NCBI GenBank assembly: GCA_013791785.1
Contig: VMTD01000132.1
Coordinates: forward strand, 1 to 45,943
Direction of reading: 5' to 3'
Length of the DNA: 45,943 bases
DNA from: Methanobacteriota archaeon
GTDB lineage: Archaea; Thermoplasmatota; Thermoplasmata; SG8-5
Shown piece after piece: positions 1 to 9,287 of this stretch; position 1 is the stretch's first letter, and the number at the start of each line of letters is the position of its first letter. The notes under the pieces were generated by a model. The model was given only the letters and a program-made list of their open reading frames with translations. It searched no databases and was not told the DNA's origin. The translations under genes and the position numbers were made by a program.

Positions 1-1
1 A

Positions 2-274
2 TGGGGGTACATTGCGGCGGCCCTCACCGGACTGGGTTTCCTGGTGGGTTTGATAACGGCTCTCGGCGTCGGGACCATAACCAAGAGCGAAACGACCAAT
101 TTCCTCATCGGCACAATAGCGCTGGTGGTTGTGGGAATAGCTGGCCAGAACACACTGGACATACCTTTCATCGGGAGCTATCTTTCCGGTGTAACGCTGT
201 GCATGATACTGTTCTTCGCACCGGCCGCAATAATCATTGCTCTGAAGTCCCTGTGGGACCTTGGCAAGGACTGA
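2..274 (+). CDS. C-terminal part of a multi-span membrane protein (cut by the window edge)
   Basis: The frame is open from base 2 and ends at TGA 272-274. It begins Trp-Gly-Tyr with no start codon, so the 5' part lies outside the window; a GTG at 44 is internal. About 90 residues remain and form three hydrophobic segments (about residues 3-23, 35-55 and 60-80), joined by short loops and ending in a charged tail LWDLGKD. This is an integral membrane protein of unknown family; no catalytic motif is visible. A hairpin terminator follows at 308-329, so this is the last gene of its transcript. Confidence 0.6.
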   Translation, partial: WGYIAAALTGLGFLVGLITALGVGTITKSETTNFLIGTIALVVVGIAGQNTLDIPFIGSYLSGVTLCMILFFAPAAIIIALKSLWDLGKD

Positions 275-307
275 GCATCTGAGTGGTCAGGAACTGACCG
301 TCTGAAT

Positions 308-329
308 GGTGTCCCCGAAACGGGGCACC
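308..329 (+). terminator. Hairpin plus T-rich terminator
   Basis: Eight base pairs form between GGTGTCCC and GGGGCACC, including one G-T wobble, around a six-base loop. A T-rich run follows up to about 350. It sits 34 bases after the stop of the membrane protein and before the TATA box of the next gene. Confidence 0.6.
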
Positions 330-463
330 TCTCTTTCTTATTTTTCGTTTAATTATCCAGATACCACATTGGGAAAGAACAAGCCCCGTAAGCCTGAACA
401 TTTTTGCCCATCTCCGGGCGAGTCTTTAAATAATCATATGTTGATGCATTATATAGAGAAAGG

Positions 464-982
464 ATGATGCAGCCAGACAATTCTAGCTTTCAGCAGACCC
501 CCGAGAAAACAGAGTTACATTCTCAGTATGAAGAGCAGAAATCCCCTGGACCAATATCCCGAAATTATTTGTTCATTTTTGCTATTGTTATAATATTAGC
601 AGTATTGATCTCTGCTTTGGGTGTAATTTTTATGATGGGGAACAGCAGTGAAGGCATCGAAGGTAAATGGATGATGACCGATGCGAATATCATCAATGAA
701 GACGGGTCAGTGAATCAGGAGGCGTCTGATTATTATGGAGTATCCGTCGAGGGGGCTAGTTGGATGGAATTTTCACCGGACGGGACTTTTCAAAGCGGAG
801 ATTCGGGTGGTATCGATACGACCTTGGGGGATACCACATGGGAAGTGAGCGGTGACACGCTGACATTGACTTCCGATTCCGAGTCCATGGTTTATAAATT
901 CGGGGTATCTGGTAACACACTCACGCTTGAAACAGAAGTTTACTGGGGGAACACTGTCCAGATTGTCCTGCATAGGGTCTGA
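464..982 (+). CDS. Membrane-anchored lipocalin-like protein
   Basis: The 172-residue protein has a polar cytoplasmic N-terminus (1-32), one membrane span (about 34-57, rich in Ile/Val/Leu) and an exported domain. That domain starts GIEGKW and alternates short beta strands such as SWMEFSPDGTF, TTWEVSGDTLTL and YKFGVSGNTLTL. The pattern of a GxW strand followed by repeated xFxxDGTF and W.xxGdtLtl strands is known from small lipocalin-like/META-type barrels, so that fold is inferred; no ligand can be named. A TATA-like CTTTAAATAA near 424-433 lies about 30 bases before the first ATG, so the mRNA is probably leaderless. The next codon but one is also ATG, so the exact start could be 467. Confidence 0.7.
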   Translation: MMQPDNSSFQQTPEKTELHSQYEEQKSPGPISRNYLFIFAIVIILAVLISALGVIFMMGNSSEGIEGKWMMTDANIINEDGSVNQEASDYYGVSVEGASWMEFSPDGTFQSGDSGGIDTTLGDTTWEVSGDTLTLTSDSESMVYKFGVSGNTLTLETEVYWGNTVQIVLHRV

Positions 983-1052
983 TGCTCGGCTTCTGTGTAG
1001 TTTCGCCCACCCCCCGCCAAGCCTTTTATGGGTATTGCCCGATTTCGGACAG

Positions 1053-1142
1053 ATGCAGATAGAGTTCTACAGAGCCAAGTCCCTTGTCCGCGAGGAAACG
1101 GGAGGCAATGTCGTTCATCTCAACCCGTACCATGGCTGCGGA
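1053..1142 (+). pseudogene. Truncated 5' fragment of a radical SAM (SPL-like) gene
   Basis: From ATG 1053 the frame encodes MQIEFYRAKSLVREE and continues to HLNPYHGC. This matches residues 1-29 of the intact radical SAM gene at 4496 (MEIEYYQARSLVREE to HLNPYQGC). Similarity stops at the first cluster cysteine, before the other two, so no active enzyme can be made. A TATA-like CCTTTTATGG at about 1022-1031 sits about 26 bases before the ATG, just as in the intact copy, so the promoter is also preserved. The nucleotide match is imperfect, so this is an old or foreign paralogue and not a fresh copy. The 3' end of the tricorn gene starts 16 bases downstream. Confidence 0.75.
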
Positions 1143-1157
1143 GATCATTTTCGATTT

Positions 1158-4100
1158 TCACTTATCGTCAAGCTGCCGCAATATCTCCGCTATGCCGCGC
1201 TCCAGTTGGTCATCGACCCCCCGCATCAGTTGGTCTGGAGCATTGATTTCCTCTATGTCGGGTTCGACCCCCTCGTTTTCAACCACTGATTCTCCGGCCT
1301 GGTTGGCAAATGCTCCGTGTGGATACACGAACACCATGCCGTCCTGAAGGCGAAAGCCAGCTGCTGCTGCTATGTTCCCACATGTCCTGACACCGATAAC
1401 TGGACCGATGTTCATGGTTTGGAAAAATCTGGCGAGCATGTCGCCGCCCGATTCGGCCCACTGATTGACGAGACAGATTTTGGGGCCGAACATTACTTGC
1501 TCCGGAATGTGTGTAGAATCTGAGTGGCGGGTGAGTATCCTGTCGAGCATCGGGCGTTTAAGGCGTTCGAGCATGGCAAGTGGGGGATAACCACCCGCAT
1601 TGAATCGGGCATCCAAGATCAAACCATGCTTATCGACTTGAGAAAGAAATAGGCGATTGAACCACTCGTGTCCCTCGAGATATGTGTCGGGCAGATGGAT
1701 ATACCCAACCCTACCGCCGGTTGCCTGACTGACTCGGTCGATGTTCCCCTGCACCCAATCCAGATAGCGATGGAACCTGTCATCGGCCAACGGTTCTACG
1801 GTAATTTCCCGCGACCCGGTCAGACTGGGCGTAGCATTGATGGTCAGCACCGTCGGCTTACCGGCCGTGCCGGCCAGCAGGGCGAAGGGATTGTCCGGCG
1901 CCTTGAGCGGTTTACCGTTTACTGCCAGCAGGTAGCTCCCCTCGGAGACATTCAATCCCGGTCGCAACAGTGGGCTCGTACGACTGGAATCCCAATTTTG
2001 CCCCGGGTAGATCTTTTCAATCCAATAGCAACCGCTCCGCTCATCCAGCTTGAAATCGGCAGCCAGCACACACCCTCCCGCATCGCCGGAACTTTCCGGT
2101 TGGTCGCCACCGCCAAAGAACTTGCAATGACTGGACCCCAATTCCCCTAGCATTTCACCGAGGAGATGGTCGAAATCCGAACGATGAGCCAGGCGGGGCA
2201 GCCACGACTCGTACCGTTGCCTGATGGATAGCCAGTCCACCCCCCTCAGCTTTATCTCGGGGACAAAGTCACGAACAATCCGCCAGGTCTCCATGAACAT
2301 TTGTCGCCATTCCTTCCGCAAATCCACTTCCATCTCCAAATTTACCAGATCCAACGCTCCCGTCCCAAGTATCTGGTCTGCCTTGATATCGATGACCCCG
2401 TGGCGGTTCTCGTGGGTATAGAGCAGTTTGTTGCCGTCGCCACTGGGGAACAATGTATGTGTGCTGACATCCTGGAGTATGGTTTTTTCCTTTCCTTCTC
2501 TGAAATCGAAGAGTTTGAGAGTGCCAGGTTTGCCTGGATTGGTTGGGTCCGGAGTTGTCGCGTATACTAATTGGTCCGTGAATGCCCACATTTTGGTGTA
2601 ATCTGCGTCAGTCACGGGCAGGCTCACCAGCCGCTCGCTCAGACCGTCCGGGTCGACGGCCATCTCTCCCCCATCCTTCCAGGAAGTCTCTGCCGAACCG
2701 CCTTGTTCGCCGGGCCATGGACAGGCAGGCGGCGTGTTTTTGTTTAGCGCCGCGACCACGATGACCCCTCGTCTCTGCAACTGATAGTTGAAATCTGGTT
2801 CGGAGAAACGGAGATTGACCTTACGATTGCTTATCCAATAAATGTAGCGGCCAGCAGGATCGAATATGGGCGAGGTGTCGTCGCCGAATTCATCGGTGAG
2901 GCGGTAGCTTTTCCTCTCCCGGAGAGAATAGATATGAATAGACTTGCACCAATTGAGGTTTCCTTTGGCATAGGCTATCCATTTGCCATCGGGCGACCAG
3001 GAGCCGGTGACATAGTTTTCACCGTAATTCAGGGGGGCATTGAACACCTGGACGATTTCCTGGGATTCCACGTCGACGTAATAATACGTGTTGGCCCCGT
3101 CGGAAAAGGCAATCTTGGTGCCGTCGGGCGACCAGCTGAGATTGTCCGGCCTTATCATGAACTCGTGAGTCAGTTGCACCGGCTGCCCTTGGCCTTCCGC
3201 CGGCCGGATGTATAGTTGCCATTCGCCAGTCTCATCCGAGCAATAGGCTATGGTGTGGGAATCTGGACTCCAGCGGGGGCAACGCTCGCGGCCCTTCGAA
3301 GCGCGCGTTAGATTACGCGCGGTGCCGGAACCGGCCGGGATGACAAACAGGCCGCCCCTGACCTCCGCTACAACCTGGCCCCCATCGTAAGATATGTCGC
3401 GCGACATCAAGAAATTGCCAACTTTTTTCTGCCCGGGCTTCAATGACAAAGGCACGGTGACGGAGATTTGTTGACTCTTCCCACTCCGGCAATCGAGGAG
3501 GTGCAATGTTCCGCCGTTTTCATAGACGATCCGGTCCCCTTCTGGATCTGGACTCGGCCATTTCACGTCAAATTCATCGTGGAAGGTAATCTGGCGAGGG
3601 GTCGCTCCATTCTCGTCGCAAGCCCACAGGTTGGCTTTCTTGTTTTCATCCCGATCGCTCACGAAATAGATCGTCCGCCCCAGCCACATCGGATGTTGGT
3701 CCATGGTGGAGTTGGCGACTATGTGGACAGCCTTCCCGCTCTGAAAATCATAGCTCCAGATGCCGGTCAAGAGACCGCCTCGGTATTTTTTCCAGTGCAT
3801 TGCCTCAGCACTCTCGCGGCAGAAGACAATTTTGCTACCATCGGCATTGTAGCTGGCTTGCTCCCCCTCCGGCAAAGCCAATGGCTCGATCGGCCCACCC
3901 GCCAAGGGGACGAGAAAAAGTCGGTTGAAACGAGCGTTGAAACTGCCACGATTGGAACGGAACAGCACATGCTCACCATCGGGGTGCCAGCCAACAACCT
4001 GATTGGCGCTGGGATGCCAAGTGAGCCGCCGGGGTTCACCGCCTGCTCTGGGGATGACGTACACATCTTCGTTGCCAGCCACTGTGGCGCTGAAGGTGAT

Positions 4101-4391
4101 GAACTGGCCATTTGGTGAGAACTTGGGGGTCCGTTTCAGTCCAGGCATTGAGGTGAGCCGCTCGGCCTGGCCGCCTAGGGTTGGGCAGGTCCATAGTTCG
4201 CCGGCTTGCACAAAGACGACGCAATCGCCATGGATGTCGGGTTGCCAGGGCAACCCTTGAATGCCAGCTGACTCTCCGCCCATCGCTCCAAAATCGCTCG
4301 AAACGCTTTCTGTTTTCATGTCGCCGTTCTTTCCGTATTTTGAGTTTTCCAAATCGCTCATTTTATCACTAAGCCCCAAAAAGGTGGTCAT
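1158..4391 (-). CDS. tri: Tricorn protease (tricorn-core serine peptidase, S41 family)
   Basis: The 1077-residue protein is close to the 1071 of Thermoplasma tricorn, which degrades peptides released by the proteasome. The N-terminal two thirds hold WD/TolB-like propeller repeats (WSPDGTKIAFS, WSPDGKWIAYA, WHPDGEHVLFR). The C-terminal third holds the PDZ and protease domains. The Ser-His pair in GELGSSHCKFF falls at residues 754-755, the nucleophile in WAESGGD near 981, and the acidic partner lies in ENEGVEPDIE. This spacing fits the Ser745/His746/Ser965/Glu1023 tetrad of the family. A TATA-like TAAAATATG about 25 bases upstream supports a leaderless start at 4391; internal Met11 and Met25 are alternatives. 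The gene lies between a radical SAM fragment and the intact radical SAM gene, in opposite orientation to both. Confidence 0.93.
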   Translation of the reverse strand: MTTFLGLSDKMSDLENSKYGKNGDMKTESVSSDFGAMGGESAGIQGLPWQPDIHGDCVVFVQAGELWTCPTLGGQAERLTSMPGLKRTPKFSPNGQFITFSATVAGNEDVYVIPRAGGEPRRLTWHPSANQVVGWHPDGEHVLFRSNRGSFNARFNRLFLVPLAGGPIEPLALPEGEQASYNADGSKIVFCRESAEAMHWKKYRGGLLTGIWSYDFQSGKAVHIVANSTMDQHPMWLGRTIYFVSDRDENKKANLWACDENGATPRQITFHDEFDVKWPSPDPEGDRIVYENGGTLHLLDCRSGKSQQISVTVPLSLKPGQKKVGNFLMSRDISYDGGQVVAEVRGGLFVIPAGSGTARNLTRASKGRERCPRWSPDSHTIAYCSDETGEWQLYIRPAEGQGQPVQLTHEFMIRPDNLSWSPDGTKIAFSDGANTYYYVDVESQEIVQVFNAPLNYGENYVTGSWSPDGKWIAYAKGNLNWCKSIHIYSLRERKSYRLTDEFGDDTSPIFDPAGRYIYWISNRKVNLRFSEPDFNYQLQRRGVIVVAALNKNTPPACPWPGEQGGSAETSWKDGGEMAVDPDGLSERLVSLPVTDADYTKMWAFTDQLVYATTPDPTNPGKPGTLKLFDFREGKEKTILQDVSTHTLFPSGDGNKLLYTHENRHGVIDIKADQILGTGALDLVNLEMEVDLRKEWRQMFMETWRIVRDFVPEIKLRGVDWLSIRQRYESWLPRLAHRSDFDHLLGEMLGELGSSHCKFFGGGDQPESSGDAGGCVLAADFKLDERSGCYWIEKIYPGQNWDSSRTSPLLRPGLNVSEGSYLLAVNGKPLKAPDNPFALLAGTAGKPTVLTINATPSLTGSREITVEPLADDRFHRYLDWVQGNIDRVSQATGGRVGYIHLPDTYLEGHEWFNRLFLSQVDKHGLILDARFNAGGYPPLAMLERLKRPMLDRILTRHSDSTHIPEQVMFGPKICLVNQWAESGGDMLARFFQTMNIGPVIGVRTCGNIAAAAGFRLQDGMVFVYPHGAFANQAGESVVENEGVEPDIEEINAPDQLMRGVDDQLERGIAEILRQLDDK

Positions 4392-4495
4392 AAGACATAA
4401 GCTAGCTGAGCATATTTTATCAGAAACTGACCACTTTGACAGTTTCGGCAGCCCCTTCTATTTACTTATATTAGATAATCAATTTACAGTATTGA

Positions 4496-5425
4496 ATGGA
4501 AATAGAATACTACCAGGCCAGGTCCCTTGTCAGGGAAGAAAAGAATGGCAAAATTGTGCATCTGAATCCATACCAGGGCTGTTTCCATGACTGCGTTTAC
4601 TGTGACGGGAAAGCGGAAAATTACCACATGCACGAGGATTTTGGCACAAGGCTGAAGGTCAAGGAAAATGCCCCTGAACTTCTTGAACAATACCTACGCA
4701 AGAAAGGTTATTTGCCAGTTAATAGAAAAAAGACAGGCACCCTCATGGATATGGGCATTAAACCGCCCAAGCAGCCTGAGAAAATTATTGTTGGAATTTC
4801 CGGCGGAGTGTGCGACATCTACCAGCCAGCCGAAGAACAGGTGGGCATGGCCAGGAAGATGATGCGGATAGTTTATGATTACGGGCTGCCGATAGAACTG
4901 CTCACCAAGAACAAGCTGGTGCTGAAAGACCTGGACCTGCTCAAGAAGATTAATGAAAACACGCATGCCACTGTCTGCATGAGCATTGTTTTTTCCAGGG
5001 AGAACGAGCATCTGCGAGAAATATTTGAGCCAAGGGCCAGTACCATCTCCGAGAGATTCGAGACCCTGAAAATACTTCATGGAGAAGGTATCGACACGGG
5101 TATCTGGATGATGCCGGTGCTGCCCTGGATTTGCGACAGTGGTGAGAACATGGAAAGCATGGTCCGGGACGCTGCTGACGCGGGCGTTCGGTTCGTTCTG
5201 CCGGGGGGACTGACCCTGAAACCCGGGCGCCAGAAGGATGGGGTCATGGCCTGTCTGGGGGAGCATTTCCCGGAACTTGTAGAGAAGTATGCCGGGATGT
5301 ATGGAAATAACAATAAATGGGGGGCGCCAGACCGGGAGGAGATCGTGAGGCTGGGCACACCGAATTGGCACCCGAAGTTGAAACGGTATTGCCGGGAGTA
5401 TGGTATCAAACTCGAATCCTGGTAA
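4496..5425 (+). CDS. Radical SAM protein of the spore photolyase-like (COG1533) group
   Basis: The 309-residue protein carries a CxxxCxxC cluster motif, GCFHDCVYC, with cysteines at 29, 33 and 36, placed very early as in SplB-like radical SAM proteins. It binds a 4Fe-4S cluster and S-adenosylmethionine. The ISGGVCDIYQPAEE stretch (about 99-112) and TKNKLVLKDLDLL fit the barrel of this group. The substrate is unknown; archaeal members are usually annotated as SPL-family or DNA-repair-related without proof. A TATA-like TTATATTAG at 4466-4474 lies about 26 bases before the ATG, which indicates a leaderless transcript. The gene is transcribed away from the tricorn gene. A truncated relative of its first 29 codons lies at 1053. 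Confidence 0.9.
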   Translation: MEIEYYQARSLVREEKNGKIVHLNPYQGCFHDCVYCDGKAENYHMHEDFGTRLKVKENAPELLEQYLRKKGYLPVNRKKTGTLMDMGIKPPKQPEKIIVGISGGVCDIYQPAEEQVGMARKMMRIVYDYGLPIELLTKNKLVLKDLDLLKKINENTHATVCMSIVFSRENEHLREIFEPRASTISERFETLKILHGEGIDTGIWMMPVLPWICDSGENMESMVRDAADAGVRFVLPGGLTLKPGRQKDGVMACLGEHFPELVEKYAGMYGNNNKWGAPDREEIVRLGTPNWHPKLKRYCREYGIKLESW

Positions 5426-5496
5426 GATACATTAATATACTTCTGAATACTCTTATCTTATAGATACACGTGAAAGGGCATGGATGGTATCCTTAA

Positions 5497-5507
5497 GCTT
5501 TAAATAC
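5497..5507 (+). promoter_or_regulatory. TATA box of the 16S rRNA gene
   Basis: GCTTTAAATAC is an archaeal box A. It would start transcription near 5528-5533, leaving a leader of about 375 bases before the mature 16S 5' end. It is the best TATA match between the radical SAM stop and the rRNA. No coding sequence was seen in 5426-5906. Confidence 0.6.
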
Positions 5508-5727
5508 ATCATGCTCTTTGGGGTGTTTCCTGCTTGCGCAATGCTTCTTTGCACACTGCGCGGGCCACGGCGCACGGCCGGTACATGAGGGGGTGAATTG
5601 TGCAAACAATTCTATCCGATGATTGATACCATTTCCAACGCCGCAGACACATGGAGATTTGAGAAAAACCTCTACCAGAGGGCACTCTCATTTCTGACGT
5701 TCGATGACATGGTGATACTTGATCACC

Positions 5728-5885
5728 CGCTTGAATAAAATCAAGCGAAAAGGTTGTGGTTCAACGTAAGTTGAACATATAACCCGCAAATTTGCCTGGC
5801 AGTAATGCCAGGTATTCAGAGTATATACTCAACTCAGTAAGGGAGTTCGATTTATCGAGCTCCTGTGGATTGGACTTGTCCAATC
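5728..5885 (+). other. Pre-16S leader: array of five short hairpins
   Basis: Five perfect or near-perfect hairpins follow one another: 5728-5747 (7 bp, loop ATAAAA), 5759-5776 (7 bp, GTAA loop), 5795-5812 (7 bp, GTAA loop), 5842-5863 (9 bp, TTTA loop) and 5868-5885 (8 bp). Two loops are GNRA-type tetraloops. They lie inside the predicted primary transcript between promoter and mature 16S, so they are probably processing or folding signals. A long leader-trailer stem with a bulge-helix-bulge could not be found by eye. Confidence 0.6.
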
Positions 5886-5906
5886 TACTGGCAGCATCAA
5901 CCATCA

Positions 5907-7374
<1,468 letters not shown>

Positions 7375-7430
7375 ACGTAATATAAATCAATCATACAGGA
7401 AATGTAGGAGGAAGCGTGATTGCGCTGAGA

Positions 7431-7646
7431 CGTGTTCTTTGGAACACGACGAAATGCAATACGATCACCTCCCCAGAAATGGGAAGGAGAACCTCCATCA
7501 CAAATCTTGTGTGAAACACCTGGGTTTCTGGAAAAGCGTCGTTCGCGATGTGATTCCAGTTTCCCCCTATACCTATTACGTCTACAAGCGTGTCCTTCGG
7601 GATACGCGAAAGCGTCCAACAGGACGCTCGGTGTCTTACGGACACC
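7431..7646 (+). other. Pre-16S trailer hairpins
   Basis: Downstream of the mature 16S, four hairpins are obvious: 7431-7448 (7 bp), 7588-7607 (8 bp closed by a C-TTCG-G tetraloop), 7611-7628 (7 bp, AACA loop) and 7630-7646 (6 bp, TTACG loop). A wider stem pairs CCAGAAA 7473-7479 with TTTCTGG 7525-7531. The frames across this stretch show no protein-like composition, so it is read as rRNA trailer. Confidence 0.5.
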
Positions 7647-7714
7647 AAACACGTGTGCGAAGCAATGCCTGAGTTATTTGGTGATCAAGCACTAATCGTC
7701 ATCGAACGTATTAT

Positions 7715-7757
7715 TAATTTTTAACTTCTGAGCGCAAGCGCTAAAATATTGATAGGT
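7715..7757 (+). repeat. 43-bp direct repeat, copy 1
   Basis: This copy contains TTTTTAACTTCTGAGCGCAA and continues to TTGATAGGT. The second copy at 7951-7993 differs by one visible base, inside the AGCG..AGCGCT palindrome. The copies are 236 bp apart and both are preceded by TCGAAC. The two flank an IS605-type end at 7769-7795. No gene is visible in 7700-8110. Confidence 0.8.
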
Positions 7758-7768
7758 GCTGATTAACT

Positions 7769-7795
7769 ATCCCCGCCCTTACAGACGGGGGTTTT
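7769..7795 (+). mobile_element. IS200/IS605-type right-end palindrome remnant
   Basis: The palindrome CCCCGCCCTTACAGACGGGG is preceded by AT and followed by GTTTT. An ATCCCCG...CGGGG imperfect palindrome with a T-rich 3' flank is typical of the right ends of IS605/IS1341 (TnpB) elements. The same type recurs at 8604-8633 and, on the other strand, at 45783-45808. No transposase frame is associated, so this is a solo remnant. Confidence 0.45.
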
Positions 7796-7950
7796 AAGGA
7801 TGATGACGGTAATAGTGTCACAAACATCAAATTTTTGAATTCGATGTCACAACCCCGGCCTCCAGATAAAATGAGACATAATTCAACCGGGGCATGGTCG
7901 GGATGGCCGGTGCCAGGGGTGTGGTGTTTAGTAAATGATGTCGAACATAG

Positions 7951-7993
7951 TAATTTTTAACTTCTGAGCGTAAGCGCTAAAATATTGATAGGT
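7951..7993 (+). repeat. 43-bp direct repeat, copy 2
   Basis: Second copy of the 7715-7757 repeat, with the central palindrome as AGCGTAAGCGCT. A related AGCGTTAGCGCT lies just after it at about 8004-8015, so three versions of the small palindrome cluster here. The function is unknown; it could be the scar of an element inserted between the copies. Confidence 0.8.
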
Positions 7994-8110
7994 TTTCAAT
8001 TGTTAGCGTTAGCGCTGGAGAAAAATGAGCACTAAATTGGGCTATCCTGCGAAAGCATTATCATCTGAATTTCACATTCCCGAATAACAACGACATCGGA
8101 GTGTTTCGAT

Positions 8111-8485
8111 TTGAGTGAGAAATATAGAATAAAGAACAAAAGAAGAGTACTGATTATAATCTCTATTGTTGTCTTGATTCTTGGCGTTGCCATAACCCCG
8201 TTCATACCTATTGTTTACGGAATTGGATTGCTGTATCTATTGTGGAGCGAAACCGGGGGGATGAGTTACGGGAACCCTTACAAAAAGAAAATGATTGAAG
8301 AGAAGCGTTCCCCACTCACTAAAGCTGCATATTCCCCCATCAAAGATGTAAAGCCAAGTGAAACTTCGGACCCTGCTTATTTCTGGCTTGCCATTCTCGG
8401 GTTCGGAAATGTAAACTACCAGCCCCTAAAGGAGCTGGCGTTTGTTGCCAGGGCTGGAAGTTTACCCAGGGGGCCATGCACCTGA
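8111..8485 (+). pseudogene. Small membrane-protein gene truncated by a repeat element
   Basis: The frame starts at TTG 8111 with an SD-like GGAGTG seven bases upstream. Residues 1-18 are basic and residues about 13-46 form two hydrophobic spans (VLIIISIVVLILGVAITPF and the stretch after it). A charged tail follows to about residue 100. From 8411 the frame runs into the dispersed repeat element, so the last 25 residues (from YQPLKELAFVARAG on) are translated repeat, not original protein. The original C-terminus is lost. The family is unknown. It may still make a membrane protein with an altered tail. Confidence 0.5.
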
Positions 8486-8646
8486 TTTATCAAAGCCAAT
8501 TAACTTTGATTTCATGTGATGATATATGCACACGATGCATGGCAGGTCATGCATATGAGCATGGCGGTCTACCTTCTGCTTATATTCGTGTAAATGGCCT
8601 CTCATCCCGGCTTAAAAACCGGGGGGTTCCCGGCCTTTATCACTAA
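8411..8646 (+). mobile_element. Dispersed repeat with IS605/TnpB-type right end and RNA-like folds
   Basis: The segment 8447-8646 is matched, inverted, by 45766-45943, with many scattered differences. In order it contains the inverted pair GTAAACT/AGTTTAC with a TAAA-loop hairpin between them (8411-8465). Next comes a long stem starting CCATGCACC and closing at TGCATGG (8474-8542), with an inner ATCAAAG/CTTTGAT stem. A CATCCCGG-CCGGGGGG palindrome of the IS605 right-end type (8602-8629) ends the core, followed by GGCCTTTATCACTAA. There is no open frame for TnpA or TnpB. The structured 3' end recalls the guide-RNA (omega RNA) region of TnpB elements; that is inference. It interrupted the gene at 8111. 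Confidence 0.55.
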
Positions 8647-8761
8647 TTTATGGGGCGCTGCTGGTTTTTATGATGTAAGGTTGTCACCATTCATCAAGTG
8701 TTATACGCGTGACTCAAAATCATTTTAAACTCATAAGTCCATTACATCAACGGAGATTCAC

Positions 8762-9286
8762 ATGGACAGGAAGACCCGCGGGAGCGTTATCAACGCCTAT
8801 CTGAACTATATCAAGAAGAAATGGGGCATCGAGGGAGAGAAACAGTGCAGGAAAGAGCTTGGAATCGAGGAAATGAATTTCAAGGACGGCCAGTACTATC
8901 AGGACGAGATGGTCGGTAACGTTCTCAGATGGATAGGCAGGAACAAAGGGAAGGGTGCGGTCAAGGATGCCGGTAAATTCATAATGCACAATCTTGGAAT
9001 TCTCTCATGGTTGGTTCGTTTCACCAGCATAAAAACGCTTGCCGAGAAATTTCCCTCCAATTACAGCGAAGTTTATGCATTCGGCAAGTGCTGGGTAGAT
9101 ACTTCTGACCCGAAGAACCTCAGACTGAAATTCAAGGATGTCGGGTATTATGAGGAGGCTTGCTGGGTTTGGGAGGGAATCTGCGAGGAGGCGCTTGCAA
9201 TGACAAAGACGAAAGGTACTGTCAGCCATGTCAAATGCCAGCTGAAAGGGGACGAGAGGTGCGAGTTTCTTGTCAGGGTTGAGTGA
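8762..9286 (+). CDS. V4R-like (4-vinyl reductase-type) small-molecule-binding protein
   Basis: The 174-residue soluble protein begins with a helical half, MDRKTRGSVINAYLNYIKKK. It ends in the cysteine-rich pattern CWVWEGICEEAL ... VKCQLKGDERCEFLV (about 133-171). The closing C-x-x-x-G-D-x-x-C-x-F is a hallmark of V4R domains, which sense or bind hydrophobic ligands or metals in archaeal and bacterial regulators. No DNA-binding or enzyme domain is fused. A TATA-like ATTTTAAAC lies about 35 bases upstream and GGAG precedes the ATG. It converges on larB with one base between the stops, so no regulatory link is implied. The ligand is unknown. Confidence 0.65.
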   Translation: MDRKTRGSVINAYLNYIKKKWGIEGEKQCRKELGIEEMNFKDGQYYQDEMVGNVLRWIGRNKGKGAVKDAGKFIMHNLGILSWLVRFTSIKTLAEKFPSNYSEVYAFGKCWVDTSDPKNLRLKFKDVGYYEEACWVWEGICEEALAMTKTKGTVSHVKCQLKGDERCEFLVRVE

Positions 9287-9287
9287 A

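Noticed and set aside
1668-2150. A 160-codon + strand frame opposite the tricorn gene
   Set aside because: It is a shadow of the protease-domain coding strand and has no independent features.
7375-8110. A linked 23S or 5S rRNA after the 16S gene
   Set aside because: No conserved 23S or 5S block was found; the region holds hairpins, repeats and a mobile-element remnant.
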